A stretch of 23,899 nucleotides of DNA from positions 1 to 23,899 of the IMG/VR virus record IMGVR_UViG_3300037341_000030. One strand, given 5' to 3'. Shown here in pieces: positions 20,681 through 23,899 of this stretch. The position numbers and the translations under genes were made by a program. Every line of letters begins with the position of its first letter. Position 1 is the first letter of the stretch. The stretch is from a virus. The notes below the pieces were generated by a model. The model saw nothing but the letters and a program-made list of their open reading frames with translations, had not been told where the DNA came from and searched no databases.

Positions 20681-20874
20681 GTGACCGCGCCCGCGCATAC
20701 CGGGTGCGCCATCCAGAGCGCGTCAAGGAGGCCCAACGTCGCTGGCGAGAGCGCAACCGCGAACAGCGCCGCGAATACAGCCGCGAGTATAAGCGACGGA
20801 CGCAGAAAGACTACCGAGCGCGCCGCAAGGTTGCGCTGTGGAATGAGATGATAGGAGTGTACGAGCGTGAATGA
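20677..20874 (+). CDS. 65-aa highly basic helical protein
   Basis: ATG at 20677 overlaps the previous stop. Arg makes up nearly a third of the chain, with clustered RxYRxxHPERVKEAQRRW, RERNREQRREYSREYKRR and RTQKDYRARRKV segments. This helical pattern resembles the basic leader regions of phage HNH endonucleases ('YR..n.ek....qr.Y...n'), but no HNH residues follow. A nucleic-acid-binding role is likely from charge. Its last codons overlap the next gene by 8 bases. Confidence 0.65.
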   Translation: MSDRARAYRVRHPERVKEAQRRWRERNREQRREYSREYKRRTQKDYRARRKVALWNEMIGVYERE

Positions 20875-21634
20875 CTATAGAACGAACGTCCTGAGTTATG
20901 GCGGCGGCGTGCAATCCGTCGCTATGTGTGTTCTGGTAGCACGCGGCGTCCTGGAGCGGCCCGACTACATCGTCTGCGCCGACACCGGGCGCGAGGCTGC
21001 GTCAACATGGGACTATCTCACAGAGGTGATGCAACCGTTCTTGGAGCGCTACGGGCTACACGTGGACATCGCGCCGCACGACCTGAGCACCGTTGACCTG
21101 TACAGCCACCAGGGTGATGTGCTTATGCCGATGCACACAAGCACGGGGCAACTGCGGACGTATTGCAGTGTGGAGTGGAAAAAGCGACCGGTTAATCGCT
21201 GGCTACGAGCGCAAGGCGTGCAGCAGGCTGTCAAGTGGATTGGGTTCAGCCTGGATGAGCGACGCCGCGCCACGCTCCAGGATAGTGAGAAGTGGATTAG
21301 CATCCGCTATCCCTTGCTCGAACTCAACCTGACCCGACAGGATTGTCTAAACATTATCCAGGCAGAAGGCTTGCCAGAGCCGCCGAAGTCGGCGTGCTGG
21401 ATGTGTCCGCATCGGAGGAATAGCGAGTGGCGCCACATCCGCGACAACTACCCAGAAGACTGGGCAGCGGCGATCAAACTAGACGAAGAATTGAGAGACG
21501 CCGCGCCATTGGATACGCTTGACGACGACCGCTTGTGGTTGCACCGTGACCGCGTGCCGCTGGCAGAAGCCGACATCGACACACCCGATAAAGGAGAGAA
21601 CCGGCAGTGCGGTATGGGGATGTGTTTTGTATAG
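20867..21634 (+). CDS. PAPS reductase / DndC-type ATP-pyrophosphatase family protein
   Basis: 255 aa from a GTG at 20867, with AGGAG upstream. The pyrophosphatase loop is VLSYGGGVQSVA (SxGGGxxS). Next come YIVCADTGREAASTWDYL, a TYCS Cys, KWIGFSLDERRRA, a SACWMCPHRR pair, and a C-terminal CGMGMC. The Cys set could bind an iron-sulfur cluster. Members activate a substrate by adenylation and reduce or transfer sulfur; in phages they are sometimes tied to nucleic-acid modification. Its substrate here is unknown. It is followed by a PD-(D/E)XK-like nuclease and a zinc ribbon, which suggests a nucleic-acid role rather than sulfate assimilation. Confidence 0.85.
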   Translation: MNDYRTNVLSYGGGVQSVAMCVLVARGVLERPDYIVCADTGREAASTWDYLTEVMQPFLERYGLHVDIAPHDLSTVDLYSHQGDVLMPMHTSTGQLRTYCSVEWKKRPVNRWLRAQGVQQAVKWIGFSLDERRRATLQDSEKWISIRYPLLELNLTRQDCLNIIQAEGLPEPPKSACWMCPHRRNSEWRHIRDNYPEDWAAAIKLDEELRDAAPLDTLDDDRLWLHRDRVPLAEADIDTPDKGENRQCGMGMCFV

Positions 21635-21643
21635 GAGAGCAGA

Positions 21644-21943
21644 ATGTCACGTCGCGCTAATCGGAAGGACGCCAACCACGGACGGATTGTGCGCACGCTG
21701 CGCCAAATTGGTGCGCACGTCATAGACACGGCAGTCGCGCCTCAATTGGGGTTTGATCTGCTTGTGGTATTTCGTGGGCGTGTGTATTTCATCGAAGTTA
21801 AGGACGGCAGCAAACCACCGTGTGAGCGTCAATTGACAGAGGGAGAGCGAGCGCAACAGGCCGCGCTTTCTCTGCACGATGTGGCATATCACGTCGTATT
21901 GTCAGAGGATGAGGCGTTGAAGGTGATAGGAGCGATTGCATGA
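21644..21943 (+). CDS. PD-(D/E)XK nuclease-like protein (VRR-NUC/Hjc type)
   Basis: 99 aa from the ATG at 21644, with AGGAGAG upstream. The core reads RIVRTLRQIGAHVIDTAVAP, then QLGFDLLVVFRGRVYFIEVK with the Asp-x15-Glu-x-Lys triad (GFDLLV...FIEVKDG). After it comes a QLTEGERAQQAALSLHDVAY helix, as in small phage VRR-NUC or Holliday-junction resolvase-like enzymes. It may resolve recombination intermediates or cleave modified or branched DNA. Overlaps the zinc-ribbon gene by ATGA. Confidence 0.82.
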   Translation: MSRRANRKDANHGRIVRTLRQIGAHVIDTAVAPQLGFDLLVVFRGRVYFIEVKDGSKPPCERQLTEGERAQQAALSLHDVAYHVVLSEDEALKVIGAIA

Positions 21944-22089
21944 AACCATACCAGGAATACCGACGGTGTCCATGTGGCACCGTGTATATCATCAGTCGAC
22001 GCAGCCAGCGGTGGCGCTGTAAACGATGCCACGAAACGGCAATGCAACGCGAGCGGCGCGAGTTGAGGAAGGAGAGGGATAATGGGTGA
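21940..22089 (+). CDS. 49-aa zinc-ribbon protein
   Basis: ATG at 21940 overlaps the nuclease stop (ATGA). The sequence has CPCG near the start and CKRC after 15 intervening residues, then a basic helix (ETAMQRERRELRKERDNG). Four Cys in two knuckles suggest a small zinc ribbon. It may bind nucleic acid and could help the neighbouring nuclease. It fills the gap between two genes and its stop overlaps the next start by 8 bases. Confidence 0.65.
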   Translation: MKPYQEYRRCPCGTVYIISRRSQRWRCKRCHETAMQRERRELRKERDNG

Positions 22090-22669
22090 TCATATGACGC
22101 ATATCACGACACAATCTGGTGATACATTCGAGGTGCAATCTCATGGCGTAGTGGGCATATTGGAGTATAGAGGTGTCTATTGTGTCGTGAAATTGCCTAG
22201 CGCACATCTGATGCATGAGCGCCGCGAGCTTGCCCACGCTCGGATACTCGCAACGATGATTGATCGCATCGGTATGGCGCGCTGGTTTGCGGCCATCCGG
22301 ATCTATCGTGCAAACCAACGGGGGGCGCGGCGAGGGTATTACGCCGGGCGTCGTCTGCTGCGCTCGGCATGGAGTTGGCAAGAATACAACTACGGCGACA
22401 AGCGGCAGCATTGGCTGGCACTCCAGAGTGATCGTCTGGTTAACGCCTGGCTCAACTATGCTGCTGAACATGACGATTACTGTTATGAGGCTATGGTGTG
22501 CGCTGTCATAAATAACGATACGTGGCCCGAACGCATTTCGGACATGCGAGAGGCGACGAGAACATCAGCACAACATTGTCGTGACAAGGCGGCTATTACT
22601 GGCTCGTGTCATTGTGGCGTTTATCAGTGTACACAAGTTGATGGGGAGTGGAATAATGCACGATCTTAA
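22082..22669 (+). CDS. 195-aa protein of unknown function
   Basis: ATG at 22082 with AAGGAGAGG upstream. Visible parts: a beta-rich N-terminus (THITTQSGDTFEVQSHGVVG), then LPSAHLMHERRELAHARILA, a long basic region (IRIYRANQRGARRGYYAGRR), and a Cys/His tail (CRDKAAITGSCHCGVYQCTQ). The late Cys-rich part may bind metal. I do not recognise the family. A longer repertoire of Arg and Tyr suggests nucleic-acid contact, by inference only. Confidence 0.7.
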   Translation: MGDHMTHITTQSGDTFEVQSHGVVGILEYRGVYCVVKLPSAHLMHERRELAHARILATMIDRIGMARWFAAIRIYRANQRGARRGYYAGRRLLRSAWSWQEYNYGDKRQHWLALQSDRLVNAWLNYAAEHDDYCYEAMVCAVINNDTWPERISDMREATRTSAQHCRDKAAITGSCHCGVYQCTQVDGEWNNARS

Positions 22670-22733
22670 GTGGTTGATATTGGCTGGCTTTTTTGCCTAC
22701 ATCGCGTTGTGGGGGCTGGGGGTGTTCGGGTGA
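22656..22733 (+). CDS. 25-aa single-span membrane microprotein
   Basis: ATG at 22656, ten bases after GGGGAG, overlapping the end of the previous gene. The chain is MHDLKWLILAGFFAYIALWG and then LGVFG: nearly all one hydrophobic helix with a short charged start. Its TGA overlaps the GTG start of the next gene (GTGA). Too short for standard callers, but coupling at both ends argues for a real gene. Confidence 0.5.
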   Translation: MHDLKWLILAGFFAYIALWGLGVFG

Positions 22734-23080
22734 CTACTACTCGAAGGGTAGCAGAGATTTTAGGCGTCGGCGAGCGCACTGTTCAGCGATGGGTGCAACA
22801 CGGCATGCTACCGTGTCAGCAGCGTTCGCCTGCATACATCAGCGCGGATAACATTATCGAATTCCTGCACAATCCTGAGCACTGGCATCGGTGGAGCGCC
22901 GAAAAGATACCCCATGCCGATGTACGTGTCTATGCACAACGATTGCGCGGGGAATGGGTGCGGTGTTCAGTGTGGGCGCGCCAGCACGATATACCAGAGT
23001 GTACGGCGCGAGACTGGCTCGTCGATGGCAAAGTAGTGGGTAAGAAAATCGGCAACGTCTGGTACATCTGGGATGATTGA
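22730..23080 (+). CDS. Double helix-turn-helix DNA-binding protein (MerR/excisionase-like)
   Basis: 116 aa from a GTG at 22730, overlapping the microprotein stop. Two similar modules are seen. Module 1 is RRVAEILGVGERTVQRWVQH, then GMLPCQQRSPAYISADNIIE. Module 2 is SVWARQHDIPECTARDWLVD, then GKVVGKKIGNVWYI. Each has the HTH_17 layout ('va..lgv....v..w...G.lp....g..w.i'). It may be an excisionase-type or regulatory protein. No integrase is in the window to pair with it. Confidence 0.78.
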   Translation: MTTTRRVAEILGVGERTVQRWVQHGMLPCQQRSPAYISADNIIEFLHNPEHWHRWSAEKIPHADVRVYAQRLRGEWVRCSVWARQHDIPECTARDWLVDGKVVGKKIGNVWYIWDD

Positions 23081-23104
23081 AGCTATGCAAAAGAAAGACA
23101 ACAA

Positions 23105-23371
23105 GTGCTAACTGAAGAACAACCGAACGCGAACAAACCCAACACAGAACTGATCGATATCGCCCGCGACTACTGGCAGACCTGTAAGGCATACGAGCGG
23201 GCACCTAACGCGGATGTGCGCCACGAGACAGCGGCGCACCGCGTGACACTGCACGAGCAACTCATGGATGCAATGCGGCGGCATGGCATCCCATTTGACA
23301 ACCGTGAACACGCGGCACGAATAGCGCGCTCGTGGCAAGGCAAGGTTTTTTTACAGAAGGGAGAGGAGAGT
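23105..23371 (+). CDS. Small helical phage protein, fused in frame to dCTP deaminase across a T7 tract
   Basis: The frame opens after the HTH stop; GTG at 23105 is the only usable start. The visible protein has a polar leader (LTEEQPNANKPN) and a helical core TELIDIARDYWQTCKAYERA, HETAAHRVTLHEQLMDAMRR, HGIPFDNREHAARIARSWQG. No stop codon occurs before the dcd ATG, so the reading continues straight into dcd. A run of seven Ts at 23346-23352 is next to the joint. With one T fewer the frame would end at a TGA overlapping the dcd ATG (ATGA), like other genes here. Start and end are therefore uncertain. Confidence 0.55.
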
Positions 23372-23899
23372 ATGACACCACTCGCAGACCATCAAATTCG
23401 GGCGCTCGCTCACGGCGGCATGATAGCGCCGTACAGCGAGGCGGTTGGCGCTCCGGCTGTCTCGTATGGGCTTACATCTTATGGCTACGATATGCGGATT
23501 GACGCCGTCTTTCGCTATCCACAGCGCGGTATGGCGCTCGACCCGAAACGGCCCGACCTGGCACAATGGGTTGACGTGCAGACGCATGAGCAGGACGTGC
23601 CATACGCCATAGATCCGTATGTTTTCCAGGCAGACGGGCAGCCGATCTTTCTGGTTATGCCGCCATACTCATTTGTGCTAGGGCGCTCTGTAGAGCGGTT
23701 CCGCATCCCGCGCAACGTAACATGCACGGTGTTGGGAAAGAGCACGTATGCTCGCAATGGCACCATCGTCAACGTGACGCCGCTCGAGCCCGAATGGGAA
23801 GGACATGTCACGATTGAGATTAGCAACACGGCGCCGATGGCGTCGGTTATTTACATTGGGGAGGGCATCGCACAGGTGCAGTTCTGGAAAGCCGATGCG
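23372..23899 (+). CDS. dcd: dCTP deaminase (partial, 3' end off window)
   Basis: ATG at 23372 with GAGAGGAG upstream; 176 residues are visible of about 185 expected. The N-terminus (LADHQIRALAHGGMIAPYSE, VSYGLTSYGYDMRI) and the core LGKSTYARNGTIVNVTPLEP, then EWEGHVTIEISN, match bacterial Dcd closely. By comparison with the E. coli enzyme, Ser124, Arg128 and Glu149 fit the catalytic and substrate-binding positions. It deaminates dCTP to dUTP, feeding thymidylate synthesis for phage DNA. The same frame is open upstream without a stop (see preceding gene), so a longer fused form cannot be excluded. Confidence 0.95.
   Translation, partial: MTPLADHQIRALAHGGMIAPYSEAVGAPAVSYGLTSYGYDMRIDAVFRYPQRGMALDPKRPDLAQWVDVQTHEQDVPYAIDPYVFQADGQPIFLVMPPYSFVLGRSVERFRIPRNVTCTVLGKSTYARNGTIVNVTPLEPEWEGHVTIEISNTAPMASVIYIGEGIAQVQFWKADA

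Noticed and set aside
23085-23111. Eight-codon ORF (ATG to TAA) before the GTG at 23105
   Set aside because: Too short to support as a gene; at most a coupling leader.

Overview
This window is part of a tailed double-stranded DNA phage (Caudoviricetes) or a prophage, cut at both ends. It is almost fully coding. Genes are short and packed, with stop/start overlaps (ATGA, TAATG, ATGAGTGA) at most junctions. All three stop codons are used normally, and GTG starts are common. The host cannot be fixed from the sequence. The style of the glucosaminidase-like and DUF5662-like proteins would fit a phage of Chloroflexota or a similar environmental bacterium, but that is a weak inference. No integrase, tRNA, attachment site or CRISPR array was seen. 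No gene-free stretch exceeds 300 bases; the longest is the divergent promoter region at about 18745-18906.

Leftward arm, read from right to left (18744 down to 1). From a consensus-type promoter at 18790-18818 come small early genes (18744-17681) and an unrecognised 242-aa protein. Next is a recombination/replication block: an ERCC4-fold protein with a degenerate active site, a RecT-like annealing protein, a UvrD/Rep-type helicase, and a Toprim plus RepA-type ATPase protein whose gene carries a cluster of 8-bp repeats that could be the origin. Then come two small proteins, a C5-cytosine methyltransferase, a 44-aa relic of a second DNA methyltransferase, and a lysis block (TM/coiled-coil protein, holin-like protein, glucosaminidase-like protein, amidase). 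A run of small proteins follows, including a possible Acb2/Tad1-type nucleotide sponge and a DUF5662 protein. Last is the packaging/head block: small terminase, large terminase, portal, Mu gpF-like minor head protein, DUF2190 decoration protein and a multi-module prohead protease that runs off the left edge. The major capsid gene probably lies just beyond position 1.

Rightward arm (18847 to 23899). A second TTGACA-N17-TACAAT promoter faces the first across a symmetric operator-like element. It drives an XRE-family regulator and then a chain of small, mostly unknown early genes. These include a PAPS-reductase-family protein, a PD-(D/E)XK nuclease-like protein, a zinc-ribbon protein, a membrane microprotein, a double helix-turn-helix protein and a dCTP deaminase cut by the right edge.

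The most notable points are a perfect-consensus promoter followed within about 100 nt by hairpins in front of the capsid genes (a possible small RNA or leader); the repeat cluster inside the primase gene; the ERCC4-like protein lacking its catalytic triad; the collapsed methyltransferase; and a T7 homopolymer that fuses an upstream gene in frame to dcd.
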